Assembly (NCBI GenBank): GCA_965222895.1
Contig: CBDCVB010000002.1
Span: forward strand, 2,108,001 to 2,172,000
Length of the DNA stretch: 64,000 nt
Source: Bin87 sp965222895
GTDB taxonomy: Bacteria > Chloroflexota > Dehalococcoidia > Lucifugimonadales > UBA3495
Reading direction: 5' to 3'
The position numbers and the translations under genes are program-made. The notes under the pieces are model-generated. The model was given only the letters and a program-made list of their open reading frames with translations, was not told the origin of the DNA and did no database searches. Shown in pieces: positions 30,224 to 38,181 of the stretch; within the stretch, counting starts at the first letter, position 1; each line of letters opens with the position of its first letter.

Positions 30224-31786
30224 ATGGCAATGCTCAACACCGACAACCTGAATCGAACCGTCTTTATCAGCGACAATCTGCCCTTCCTGCAAGCGTTGGA
30301 CACCGAAAGCGTGGACTTGGTGATTATTGACCCGCCCTTCGGCAAGAACCAGACCTTCACGGGCCAGCTGCGTCCACCGCTAACGGACGCCGAGCTGGAA
30401 CACGAGTACGACCTGCTGGCCGAATGGGGAGTGCAGAACGAGGACGACGCCTACGATGCGGGCATAGAGTTCCCCGACCAGATAGGGACAACCGCGCAGT
30501 TTAGCGACATTTGGGATTTCCGGTATCAGGTCACCGAGACCGATTGGGAGATGCTGGACGACGTATGCCGTGCGGCCCGGCTGTTAATAGAGGCGACGCG
30601 GTACACGCACTCGGAGAGCACGGCGGCGTACATCTCCTTTATGACCATGCGGATGCTCGAGGTCAGGCGGGTTCTCAAGCCCAATGGGAGCGTCTATCTC
30701 CACTGCGACCACGAAGCCAACGCCTACCTGCGGCAAATGATGGACGCTGTATTTGGAGCGGTGCATTTTCAGAATGAGATTATCTGGCATTATCGACGGT
30801 GGACAGGAACGGCTAAGAGATTCCAACAATTGCACGATACGCTCCTGTTCTATGATAAGGGAGAGGCGGAGCACACCTTTAATGTTCAGTACGACTCCTA
30901 TACTGAGAAGTCATTGAAACGAAAGCAGAATTACCACACGCGGATAAAGAATGGTGAGGTCTATGTGACGGACATCAATGAGCACGGGGTTAGGGCTGGA
31001 GATGTTTGGCAAATTCCGGTACTCAATTCCCAGGCGCGTGAGCGCACGGGCTATCCGACGCAAAAGCCGCAGGCGTTGGCCCGACGGATAATTGAGGCGT
31101 CCAGCAACCCCGGCGACGTGGTGCTGGACTGTTTTGCCGGATGTGCCTACGTTCCCGTTGCCGCCGAGCTGACCGGGCGTCGGTGGATTGCCTGCGATAT
31201 GTCGCCCAGGGCCTGGACGGTAGTCCGGCGGCAGTTTCACAAGCAGCGGGATTTACGCATCATCACCGAGGGCGAGTATTCGGAGCGGGACACGGGCGTT
31301 CAACCTGATTTGGGGCCTGAAGTCATCATCCGGGTGCGCGGCCCGCGGGAACTCCCGCAACGCACTACTAACGGCGCACAGCAGCGACTGGGCTTGCGGG
31401 ACCCCCCGCCCATTCGATTCCGACAACATCCGGTGGAACCGTCGCAGGAAATATGGGCCGTGTTTGTCAAAGAGTGGGGAACCGCCTGCTGGTACTGCGG
31501 ACAGACCAAAGCCGAAGACCGGCGGGAGTTGCCGCTGGACCACGTAGAGCCGAATGCCCGTGACGGTTCCAACGATGATTGCTGGAACCGGGCGTTATCC
31601 TGTGCGCCCTGCAACAGCGATAAGAGCAATCGACTCACACCCGCAGAGACGATAGACCTGGCATTCGAGTCAGGGCGAATCGCAACATCGGCCCTTCGTG
31701 CTGAACAATCGGGAGCGTTTGCCCGCCGGCGGGAATGGGCGCAGGAACGATGGGAGCAGATTAGGCCCCACAGGTTGCCAATCTGA
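30224..31786 (+). CDS. DNA methyltransferase fused to HNH nuclease-like domain (passenger gene)
   Basis: A 520-residue protein. The N-terminal part is a beta-class amino-methyltransferase: motif IV DPPFG at residues 36-40 comes before the AdoMet motif I VLDCFAGCAYV at about 299-309, with TQKPQALARRII just before it. The C-terminal 100 residues form an HNH-like zinc module: CWYCGQ (422-427), LDHVEP, then WNRALSCAPCNSDKSNR with two further cysteines. The fusion could modify and cut DNA, or the HNH part could only bind it. IS1595-family elements are known to carry passenger genes, methyltransferases among them. It overlaps nothing and starts 5 bases after the transposase stop. Confidence 0.9.
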   Translation: MAMLNTDNLNRTVFISDNLPFLQALDTESVDLVIIDPPFGKNQTFTGQLRPPLTDAELEHEYDLLAEWGVQNEDDAYDAGIEFPDQIGTTAQFSDIWDFRYQVTETDWEMLDDVCRAARLLIEATRYTHSESTAAYISFMTMRMLEVRRVLKPNGSVYLHCDHEANAYLRQMMDAVFGAVHFQNEIIWHYRRWTGTAKRFQQLHDTLLFYDKGEAEHTFNVQYDSYTEKSLKRKQNYHTRIKNGEVYVTDINEHGVRAGDVWQIPVLNSQARERTGYPTQKPQALARRIIEASSNPGDVVLDCFAGCAYVPVAAELTGRRWIACDMSPRAWTVVRRQFHKQRDLRIITEGEYSERDTGVQPDLGPEVIIRVRGPRELPQRTTNGAQQRLGLRDPPPIRFRQHPVEPSQEIWAVFVKEWGTACWYCGQTKAEDRRELPLDHVEPNARDGSNDDCWNRALSCAPCNSDKSNRLTPAETIDLAFESGRIATSALRAEQSGAFARRREWAQERWEQIRPHRLPI

Positions 31787-31798
31787 CGAAGGTAGCAA

Positions 31799-31822
31799 TG
31801 TCAAGTTTCTTGGATAATTCCC
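31799..31822 (-). repeat. Right terminal inverted repeat
   Basis: 24 bp, a perfect reverse complement of 29182-29205. It is followed by the second copy of the target duplication at 31823-31830. Confidence 0.95.
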
Positions 31823-31860
31823 AAATCAAAACGCCCCCGGCAGGATAACCGCCGGGGGCG
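31823..31860 (-). terminator. Intrinsic terminator of korAB
   Basis: Perfect 10-bp stem, CGCCCCCGGC at 31832-31841 with GCCGGGGGCG at 31851-31860. In the minus direction it is followed by the T-rich stretch TTTTGATTT, which overlaps the target duplication of the transposon. Confidence 0.85.
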
Positions 31861-31887
31861 CTGGTTTGCCGATTGTGTCGGATTTGA

Positions 31888-32754
31888 CTAGAAGGTATAG
31901 CCGTCCATCAGCTGCTCAACGGTGCGTTCCCGGGCCTTGCTGCGGATATTTTGCAGGTTCCCTTCCAGCGACAGGCGCGTTTCGTCGTTATAGATTACAC
32001 CCACCGGAAGCCCACCACGCTGCACCAGCTCGTAAGCGGCTTGCTTGCTGCTGGGATCGTGGTCTTCCGGAATGTCCCACAACGCCGGCGCGATGCCTTC
32101 TTTGGCATTGCCCTTGATCAACTGGAACGTATCGTTGTACGTAACGCAGGGCGACTGCACGTGAATCATCGACATTCCTTCGTGCTTCATGCCCTGGTTG
32201 ATGAGTTGAGCTAGCACTCGCGGCTGGCCGGAGAAGCCCGACGCAATAAAGGAAACACCCAGCGTAAGGTACAGTTCCAGCGGGTCCAGTTCTGCTTCAA
32301 TCTTGCCGAAAGGAGTGCTGCTGGTTACAACGCCCATCTCGGTGGTCGGCGAACTCTGGCCCTTGGTCAACCCGTAGACACCATTATCCATGATTACAGC
32401 GGTGATGTTCAGGTTGCGCGCCGCCTGGGGAGCAATGTGCTCATGGCCAATGCTGAGAAAGTCGCCATCGCCGGCAACCACCACCACATTCAATTCGGGC
32501 CGCGCCATCTTGACGCCCATTGCCACCGGCAAGGTGCGGCCGTGAATACCGTGGAAACCGTAAGGCTGCTGGCCTTCCAGCAGGTGAACCAGATTGCCGC
32601 TGCAACCGATGCCGGCAACTACTACATTGTTTTCAATCGGTTCGCCCACTTCTTCCAGCCTGTTGATCATAGAGAGCTCGAGCGCGCGACGCACACCGAA
32701 GTCGCCACAACCGGGGCACCATTTGAAGTCGTATTCCGGGTTTTTCTTGCTCAT
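31888..32754 (-). CDS. korB: 2-oxoacid:ferredoxin oxidoreductase, beta subunit
   Basis: Thiamine-diphosphate-binding subunit, 288 residues, of a 2-oxoglutarate/2-oxoacid:acceptor oxidoreductase, which decarboxylates a 2-oxoacid to acyl-CoA and reduces ferredoxin. The cluster-binding CPGCGDFGV and AGIGCSGN are at the N-terminus, and the ThDP motif is GDGDFLSIGHEH followed by MDNGVYGLTKGQSSPT. Its ATG overlaps the stop of the fused alpha/gamma gene by 4 bases (ATGA). The 2-oxoglutarate versus pyruvate preference is not certain; the sequence fits the KorB branch better. Confidence 0.93.
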   Translation of the reverse strand: MSKKNPEYDFKWCPGCGDFGVRRALELSMINRLEEVGEPIENNVVVAGIGCSGNLVHLLEGQQPYGFHGIHGRTLPVAMGVKMARPELNVVVVAGDGDFLSIGHEHIAPQAARNLNITAVIMDNGVYGLTKGQSSPTTEMGVVTSSTPFGKIEAELDPLELYLTLGVSFIASGFSGQPRVLAQLINQGMKHEGMSMIHVQSPCVTYNDTFQLIKGNAKEGIAPALWDIPEDHDPSSKQAAYELVQRGGLPVGVIYNDETRLSLEGNLQNIRSKARERTVEQLMDGYTF

Positions 32755-34460
32755 ACCCGCGCTATCTCCTTGGCCGGGGATACTATCTCATTGATTCGAC
32801 TAACCAGGTCGCTGACCTTGAAGGGCAGGCCCGTGTATTGCGTGATGGCTTCCGCTTTCACGCCCATGGAGCGCAGGATGGTCGCCCACTGGCCCTGATA
32901 GTTGAGTTCAGGGACGATTACCAGGTCCTTGCTCCGTAGTTCTTCCAGTAGTTTGGGTGGGATCGGGTTTAGGAACATGGAGTAGTACCAGCCCACATCC
33001 ACCCCTTGCTCCCGCAGGGCATTGTACGCTTCTCGCACCGGCCCTTTGGAACCGCCCCAAGGCATCACTACGATGCTGGCGTCGGTGTTGTCGGACTCGT
33101 AGTGTTCCTCTTCCAGCAGCTTAATCTTGCTGAACCGGCGCTCCGTCATCTGAATGTGCCGGCTGGCCAGGTGAGTCGTATCACCCATCTCGTCGTGCTC
33201 GCTGCCGTTGGCAACGTATGCTCCCGGATGGCCCGGCAGCGGCATAGGAGACAACTCATTGCCGGAGTAGCGGTGGTATCCGTTGCTGCCTTCGTAGGTC
33301 AGCCGGTTTTCCACCGCAATCTTGGACAGGTCGGGCCGCGGTATGTTCTGCACCCGCTCGGCCATGGACATTTCGCTCATCAGGATTACCGGCCCCTGAT
33401 AACGCTCCGACCAGTTGAAGGCGTGCACCGCTCCAAAGAAGCATTCTTCCACCGAGCCCGGCGCAATCACCGGCATTCGCACGTCCCCGTGGGCGGGATA
33501 CATACAGGCCATCAGGTCCGACTGCTCGGTCTTGGTGGGCAAGCCCGTCGCCGGGCCGCCGCGCTGCACGTCAACCACCACCAGGGGAATCTCTGCCATC
33601 CAGGCCAAACCCAGCCCCTCGCTCATCAGCGAAATACCAGGGCCAGCGGTAGCGGTCATGGACTTCTTGCCGGCGTAACCGGCGCCCATAATAGCGGTGA
33701 TCGCTTCGATTTCAGACGACACCTGATAGGCAAACTTGTCTTGGCCAACCAGGTTCCGCTCCATCCAGAGCAGGATGGTGGTGGCCGGCGAGATTGGATA
33801 ACCGGCGTAAAAGCCAACGCCAGCGTGAACAGCGCCCAATGCGATAGCTTCGTTGCCTTTCAGCATCATCTGCTTGAAATCCGGAGGGTTCGGCGGCGCC
33901 AGTTCGCCCAGCACAAAACCGCTTTCAGCAGCGTGTTGCCGACCCAGGTTCATGGCCTCAATATTGGACGAAATAATCTCGTCGTCGTTATCCCGACCGC
34001 GCCGGAATCGAGCCTCCACAAAGTCTTCCAGATACTGCTGAGGCATATGAACCAGCTGCGCCAACGCTCCAATTACAATCATGTTGGCGGCCCGGTTGTT
34101 GCCGGTGGATCGCGCCAGCGTGTCGACCGCCAGCCCGAAGGAGCGTGGGTCGGTCATCGTAAAATCATCAGCGTTGTAGATGATTACGCCGCCGTCGCGC
34201 ACCTCATCGGCGTGGGTCTCGTAGGCTTCCTCGTTGAAGGCAACAAGCACGTCCACCTCGTCGCCCGAGCTCAGAATCGGCTCAGTGCAGATCCGGGCCT
34301 GGGTCCAGGTCGGGCCCCCCAGAATCTGGGACGGGAAGGTGGCATAGGTCAAGGCGTGATAGCCCACCTGCGTGGACGCTTGCGCTAGTCCTTCCGCCGA
34401 AGTGACAACGCCCTGCCCGCCTTCACCGGCGAATCGGACAACGAAGTCGTTCATTTGCAT
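32751..34460 (-). CDS. korA: 2-oxoacid:ferredoxin oxidoreductase, fused gamma-alpha subunit
   Basis: A 569-residue fusion. The first 190 residues are the gamma domain (VRFAGEGGQGVVTSAEGLAQ and an HALTYATFPSQILGGP-like segment), and the rest is the alpha subunit (LKGNEAIALGAVHAGVGFYA, YPISPATTILLWM, TATAGPGISLMSEGLGLAWM, as separate blocks). Such gamma-alpha fusions are common in KorA of Actinobacteria and Chloroflexi. The ATG at 34460 is selected because GGAGG stands 9 bases before it. The open frame starts at 34502. It is co-transcribed with korB. Confidence 0.93.
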   Translation of the reverse strand: MQMNDFVVRFAGEGGQGVVTSAEGLAQASTQVGYHALTYATFPSQILGGPTWTQARICTEPILSSGDEVDVLVAFNEEAYETHADEVRDGGVIIYNADDFTMTDPRSFGLAVDTLARSTGNNRAANMIVIGALAQLVHMPQQYLEDFVEARFRRGRDNDDEIISSNIEAMNLGRQHAAESGFVLGELAPPNPPDFKQMMLKGNEAIALGAVHAGVGFYAGYPISPATTILLWMERNLVGQDKFAYQVSSEIEAITAIMGAGYAGKKSMTATAGPGISLMSEGLGLAWMAEIPLVVVDVQRGGPATGLPTKTEQSDLMACMYPAHGDVRMPVIAPGSVEECFFGAVHAFNWSERYQGPVILMSEMSMAERVQNIPRPDLSKIAVENRLTYEGSNGYHRYSGNELSPMPLPGHPGAYVANGSEHDEMGDTTHLASRHIQMTERRFSKIKLLEEEHYESDNTDASIVVMPWGGSKGPVREAYNALREQGVDVGWYYSMFLNPIPPKLLEELRSKDLVIVPELNYQGQWATILRSMGVKAEAITQYTGLPFKVSDLVSRINEIVSPAKEIARV

Positions 34461-34687
34461 CTGGCAGTTCCTCCGAACCGGCCGCAGTTCCTCATACCAC
34501 ACGTCCCGCCATCGGGCTGGGTCGAAGCCACAGCTACGGTGCAGTTACGAAATAACACCGTCCCCGGATTTGATTAGGTTGGTGTGTCCGAGCAACGAAG
34601 CAAACTCTTTGAGTTGAGTTTTCATTGCGTACCACCCGCCCGCAAAGGCCGGCTGGCGCAACCCAACGCAACAGTGTAAACGGACGG
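34461..34687 (-). promoter_or_regulatory. Leader region upstream of korAB
   Basis: About 220 untranslated bases between the predicted start of transcription and the korA ATG. No ORF with a ribosome site and no obvious riboswitch structure was found by eye. Confidence 0.3.
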
Positions 34688-34717
34688 AATATAGCACCGA
34701 ACGCCGCTCTTTGTCAA
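34688..34717 (-). promoter_or_regulatory. Sigma-70-type promoter of korAB
   Basis: On the minus strand, TTGACA (34717-34712), 18 bases, then TATATT (34693-34688). The spacing and layout are the same as for the rpoBC promoter. Confidence 0.75.
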
Positions 34718-34819
34718 TTTGGATGGTGCACGCGATTGACCTATTCCGGGCCGGTTTTATGACGTTTCGCCGCGCGATGACACTGGCCGAACCTTTCGGC
34801 ATTCCGAACACGGCGTTGG

Positions 34820-34825
34820 TATAAT
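34820..34825 (+). promoter_or_regulatory. -10 box of a probable leaderless gene
   Basis: TATAAT lies 8 bases before the ATG at 34834, and there is no Shine-Dalgarno sequence. The -35 region is weak. Confidence 0.55.
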
Positions 34826-34833
34826 GCCGCCTG

Positions 34834-35586
34834 ATGCCACTCACCGTCGACGTTGTTATCCCCTGCCTCAACGAGGAACGCGCCCTGCCCATAAGCATAA
34901 GGCGTCTGCACGATTATCTGTCAACTGTGCTGGCGGATTGCCAGTGGAATATCGTCATAGCCGACAACGGCTCCACCGATGGCACCCAGGCTGAGTCGCA
35001 AGCGCTTTCCGCCGAGTTCCCCGCGGTGCGCTACATCCGCCTCGAACAGCGGGGACGCGGGCGTGCCCTCCGCCGCGCCTGGACCGAAAGCGCCGCCGAC
35101 ATCATGGCCTACATGGACGTTGACCTCTCCACCGACCTCAACCATCTCCGGCCCATGATTGACGCCATCGCCCGCGACAACTATGACATCGCCATCGGTT
35201 CCAGGCTGCTGCCCGATTCCCACGTGGTCGGACGCACCCTCAAACGCGAGACAACCTCCCGAGGGTACAGCCTCCTGTTCCGCCTCATGTTCTTCACGTC
35301 GTTTCGGGACGCCCAATGCGGCTTCAAGGCCATCAGCCGCCGCGCCGCCGATGACCTTGCGCCGCTCGTTCAGGACAACGGCTGGTTCTTCGACTCCGAG
35401 CTGCTGATTCTGGCCCAGAAATGCGGTTACCGCATCCGCGAGCTACCCGTGCAGTGGACTGACGATCCTGATTCCCGCGTTCGGATCTTGCGAACTGCGT
35501 GGGAAGACGTCAAAGGCCTGTTGCGCCTCAAGTTCGGCGGCATCAGCAAGGCGCGCCGACAACTCCGCGCCGCCGGAAAGCTGTAA
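34834..35586 (+). CDS. Glycosyltransferase family 2 (dolichyl-phosphate sugar synthase-like)
   Basis: A 250-residue GT-A fold glycosyltransferase that probably moves a sugar from a nucleotide donor to a polyprenyl phosphate. Seen are VDVVIPCLNEERALP at the N-terminus, ADNGSTDGT, the metal-binding MDVDLSTD, GSRLLPDS and the acceptor-side DAQCGFKAISR. The C-terminus is basic, without the two membrane helices found in GtrB, so it may be a soluble or peripheral membrane enzyme. It has no ribosome site and a -10 box only 8 bases upstream. It stands alone. Confidence 0.87.
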   Translation: MPLTVDVVIPCLNEERALPISIRRLHDYLSTVLADCQWNIVIADNGSTDGTQAESQALSAEFPAVRYIRLEQRGRGRALRRAWTESAADIMAYMDVDLSTDLNHLRPMIDAIARDNYDIAIGSRLLPDSHVVGRTLKRETTSRGYSLLFRLMFFTSFRDAQCGFKAISRRAADDLAPLVQDNGWFFDSELLILAQKCGYRIRELPVQWTDDPDSRVRILRTAWEDVKGLLRLKFGGISKARRQLRAAGKL

Positions 35587-35643
35587 CCACCGGGTTGCCG
35601 GCGTTGAGATTACAGACCCGTGCGGTGCCCTGGTCGGCTTGGT

Positions 35644-35883
35644 CTAGACCGGAATACTCAGATTGTTGGCGAGGTCGTGTCCGGATGTGGCCGGCGGCAA
35701 TGGTTTGCCGTCAGCCCGATATATCTCAATCGCTTCGTCTACGATCTGGCACAACTCCTCGAACACCATCCGTTCATCATCGCCGTGGCAACCACCGAAA
35801 ATCAAACCCGGAGCGCTGCCCACGTAACATTGGTCTTCATCAAACCACTCGACTATTTTCACGTATCGGGCACTATCTTTCAT
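35644..35883 (-). CDS. Orphan HicB-like antitoxin-fold protein
   Basis: A 79-residue acidic protein with the HicB fold pattern: a first strand (YVKIVEWFDEDQCYVGSAPG), then the glycine turn IFGGCHGDD and the helix EELCQIVDEAIEIYRADGKPLP. HicB proteins neutralise the small HicA RNase. No HicA-like ORF with a double-stranded RNA-binding fold adjoins it on either side, so it is an orphan or serves another role. No DNA-binding C-terminal domain is present. It is located 40 bases from a tRNA gene. Confidence 0.65.
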   Translation of the reverse strand: MKDSARYVKIVEWFDEDQCYVGSAPGLIFGGCHGDDERMVFEELCQIVDEAIEIYRADGKPLPPATSGHDLANNLSIPV

Positions 35884-35923
35884 TAGAAAGCCAGGCGCAG
35901 GAAAGGGATTAACGTCTCAAGGA

Positions 35924-35997
35924 TGGCTGGGGATACAGGATTCGAACCTGTGATACCTGATCCAGAGTCAGGCGTCTTACCACTAGACTAATCCCCA
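35924..35997 (-). tRNA. tRNA-Gln (anticodon CUG)
   Basis: On the minus strand a full cloverleaf can be drawn: acceptor TGGGGAT/ATCCCCA, D arm GTCT...AGAC, anticodon stem CCTGA/TCAGG with loop CTCTGGA giving anticodon CTG, and T arm CAGGTTCGAATCCTG. The 3' CCA is encoded. It reads CAG codons. Length is 74 bases. Confidence 0.95.
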
Positions 35998-36221
35998 ACG
36001 CCCTTCAATATTACCAAACCCGGCCCGGCCCCGCCACCACAAACGCTGATACCACGCCGCGACCAGCCAGGGTTGACGCCCGGCTCCGCTCCGCCGATAC
36101 TGGCGGCGTTAATATCAATCATCGCTTGGAACATCACCAGCAATCATCACCTGATATTCACCCGGTTGTCGTCTGCCCACCTCGTCCTCGTCCGCCTCGT
36201 CCTCGTAAGGAGCAAATCACC

Positions 36222-37088
36222 ATGCAACTCGGAGCCATCTTCCCCCAGACCGAAATCGGCGCCGACCCCGCCGCCGTCAAAGATTTCGCCCAGGCCGCGG
36301 AAGCGCTGGGCTATGAGCACCTGCTGGTTTTTGACCACGTACTCGGCGCCGACATCAGCAAGCGCCCGGAATGGAACCGTCCCTACAGCAGCGCCGACAC
36401 CTTCCATGAGCCCTTCGTTATGTTCGGCTACCTCGCCGCCGTAACCGAGAAAATCGAGATGTGCACCGGCATCATCATCCTGCCCCAGCGCCAAACCGCC
36501 CTGGTCGCCAAGCAAACCGCCGAGGTTGACGTGCTCACCGGCGGACGCCTGCGCCTGGGCATCGGCGTCGGTTGGAACGATGTCGAGTACGAAGCCCTCG
36601 GCGAGAACTGGGAAAATCGCGGCCGTCGTTCCGCCGAGCAGGTGGAGGTGCTGCGTATGCTCTGGACGCAGGAAGTGGTGAATTTCGAAGGTCGCTACCA
36701 CAAAATCACCCACGCCGGCATCAACCCCTTGCCCGTCCAGCGACCCATACCCGTCTGGTTCGGCGGCGGCGCGCCCCAGGTCGTGCGCCGCATTGCCCGC
36801 ATGGGAGACGGCTGGTTCCCCCAGTTCCAGCCCGACGGCGCCGGCCAAGAGCGCATCGCCGAGATGCGCGAGCTGGCGAAAGGCTACGGACGCAACCCCG
36901 ACGACGTTGGCATCGAAGGCCGCGTCGCCCTCATGGACAGCGACAACCCCGACGACTGGAACCGCCTCGGCGCCGCCTGGGACGAAGCGGGAGCAACCCA
37001 CCTGTCCATCAACACCATGCGCGCCGGCCTAAAAGGCCCCGACCAGCACATCGAAGCCATCCGCCGCTTCAAAGAAGCGGTCAGCTAG
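36222..37088 (+). CDS. LLM-class F420-dependent oxidoreductase
   Basis: A 288-residue TIM-barrel luciferase-like flavin or F420 enzyme. Signatures are MQLGAIFPQTEIGADP at the start, YEHLLVFDHVLG, ILPQRQTALVAKQTAEVDVL, GRLRLGIGVGWN and PVWFGGGAPQVVRRIARMGDGW (all family blocks). This subgroup is commonly annotated as TIGR03619-type F420-dependent; the cofactor is inferred. A TAAGGAG ribosome site 10 bases before the ATG at 36222 fixes the start, though the frame is open to 36126. The substrate is unknown. SAR202-like genomes are rich in this superfamily. Confidence 0.88.
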   Translation: MQLGAIFPQTEIGADPAAVKDFAQAAEALGYEHLLVFDHVLGADISKRPEWNRPYSSADTFHEPFVMFGYLAAVTEKIEMCTGIIILPQRQTALVAKQTAEVDVLTGGRLRLGIGVGWNDVEYEALGENWENRGRRSAEQVEVLRMLWTQEVVNFEGRYHKITHAGINPLPVQRPIPVWFGGGAPQVVRRIARMGDGWFPQFQPDGAGQERIAEMRELAKGYGRNPDDVGIEGRVALMDSDNPDDWNRLGAAWDEAGATHLSINTMRAGLKGPDQHIEAIRRFKEAVS

Positions 37089-37138
37089 GAACACCGGGCA
37101 GCCCACAATGGTCGTCACGGGAACCGCGTCAATTAGTA

Positions 37139-37162
37139 CGGGGCGGCCGATTGGTCGCCCCG
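37139..37162. terminator. Bidirectional hairpin between convergent LLM genes
   Basis: CGGGGCGGCC (37139-37148) pairs with GGTCGCCCCG (37153-37162) with one G-U pair and a 4-base loop. Neither side has a long T-run, so termination strength is uncertain. Confidence 0.45.
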
Positions 37163-37187
37163 ACATTCTGGCAAACTTTCTGCCTCT

Positions 37188-38120
37188 CTATACTTTTCCG
37201 ACCAGGTCTTTAAGCGCCGCGTAAGTCCGCTGCCCCGTTTCACCATCGCCCAACGGCGCAAAAATATTAGCCAGGAAATCGGTGGCGCCGCCGGCTGCGA
37301 ACTCCTCCAACTGCCGGCGCAACGATGCTTCGTTGCCCACCACCGCCACTTCCGACGGGCCTTCCACTCCTTCGATGTCCAGCACGCGTCGGTAGTTCAC
37401 CAGTTGTCCGTAGCGTTCGTAGGCTTCGGCGGCCTGCCGCCGTCCCACCGCCTCATCGTCGCAAACCGTGGCCGGCAGTCCCACGCACACACGCGGTTCA
37501 TTGCGCCCGCTGGCCTCCGCCGCCCGTCTGATGCGCGGCCCAACGTGCTCGCGTATCGCGCGCGGCCCGGCCATCCACGTAATGGTCCCGTCGGCCCGTT
37601 CCCCGGCCAGGCGCAGCATCCGGGGCGCCAACGCCGAAATCAGCACCGGACACTCCGGTCGGTTCGGCACATCCAGCTCGGCGTTCACGTTGTAGAACTC
37701 GCCGGAGAACTGCACCCGCCCGGTCTCCATCAGGGGACGCAGCACCGACAGGTACTCCCGCACGTGCAGCGCCGGTCGGTCATACGACAAACCGAAGCTA
37801 CCCTCGATACCCGGCCGGTGCGACGGGCCAATGCCCAGCACGAATCGGCTGTTGCTGGCCGCCGCCGTCGTTAAAGCCTGTTGCGCCAGCGCCACCGGGT
37901 GTCGCGGATACGTGGGTACCACGCCAACCCCCAGTTCGATCCGGCTGGTCTGCATCCCGGCCAACGCCAGCACGGTCAGCGCATCGTACCCGCGCGCGGA
38001 GATGTGCGGCACCCAGAAACTGTCGAACCCGTCGTCTTCGGCCTGTTTGATACGGCCAATCAGGTCATCCAGACTCATCAAATCGGCAGTGGCTGCCCCA
38101 ACAAATACTCCGATACGCAT
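37188..38120 (-). CDS. LLM-class flavin/F420-dependent oxidoreductase
   Basis: A second luciferase-like TIM-barrel enzyme, 310 residues, not closely similar to the one at 36222. Blocks seen are MRIGVFVGAATADLMSLDD, FDSFWVPHISARGYDALTVL, ELGVGVVPTYPRHPVALAQQ, SRFVLGIGPSHRP and ILLSALAPRMLRLAGERADG-type sequence. It fits the F420-dependent methylene-H4MPT reductase-like/TIGR03564 branch. A GGAGGG ribosome site precedes the ATG at 38120. It is convergent with the other LLM gene and may belong with coaBC-coaX upstream, though 60 bases separate them. Substrate unknown. Confidence 0.86.
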   Translation of the reverse strand: MRIGVFVGAATADLMSLDDLIGRIKQAEDDGFDSFWVPHISARGYDALTVLALAGMQTSRIELGVGVVPTYPRHPVALAQQALTTAAASNSRFVLGIGPSHRPGIEGSFGLSYDRPALHVREYLSVLRPLMETGRVQFSGEFYNVNAELDVPNRPECPVLISALAPRMLRLAGERADGTITWMAGPRAIREHVGPRIRRAAEASGRNEPRVCVGLPATVCDDEAVGRRQAAEAYERYGQLVNYRRVLDIEGVEGPSEVAVVGNEASLRRQLEEFAAGGATDFLANIFAPLGDGETGQRTYAALKDLVGKV

Positions 38121-38181
38121 TATGCGCCCTCCCCAAAAAACCTGACTTTTCGAGCAGCCCGACGGTGCGTTCCGCCCTTCG

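Larger units (their letters stand above)
29182..31822 (+). mobile_element. Complete IS1595-family transposon with methyltransferase-HNH passenger
   Basis: A 2641-bp element bounded by perfect 24-bp terminal inverted repeats (29182-29205, starting GGGAATTATCC, and 31799-31822) and an 8-bp direct repeat AAATCAAA on both sides. It encodes an intact DDE transposase and, 5 bases later, a DNA methyltransferase with an HNH domain. It lies between the convergent ccmE and korB genes, at the T-tract of the korB terminator. Intact ends, duplication and genes indicate a recent insertion. Confidence 0.95.

Noticed and set aside
29128..31887. Idea that the transposon broke the ccm operon and displaced ccmF/G/H
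   Set aside because: Flanking genes are convergent and the target duplication falls in the korAB terminator, so the site was already between two operons.
35924..35997. tRNA-Gln as an integration site
   Set aside because: No integrase and no repeated tRNA 3' end was found near it.
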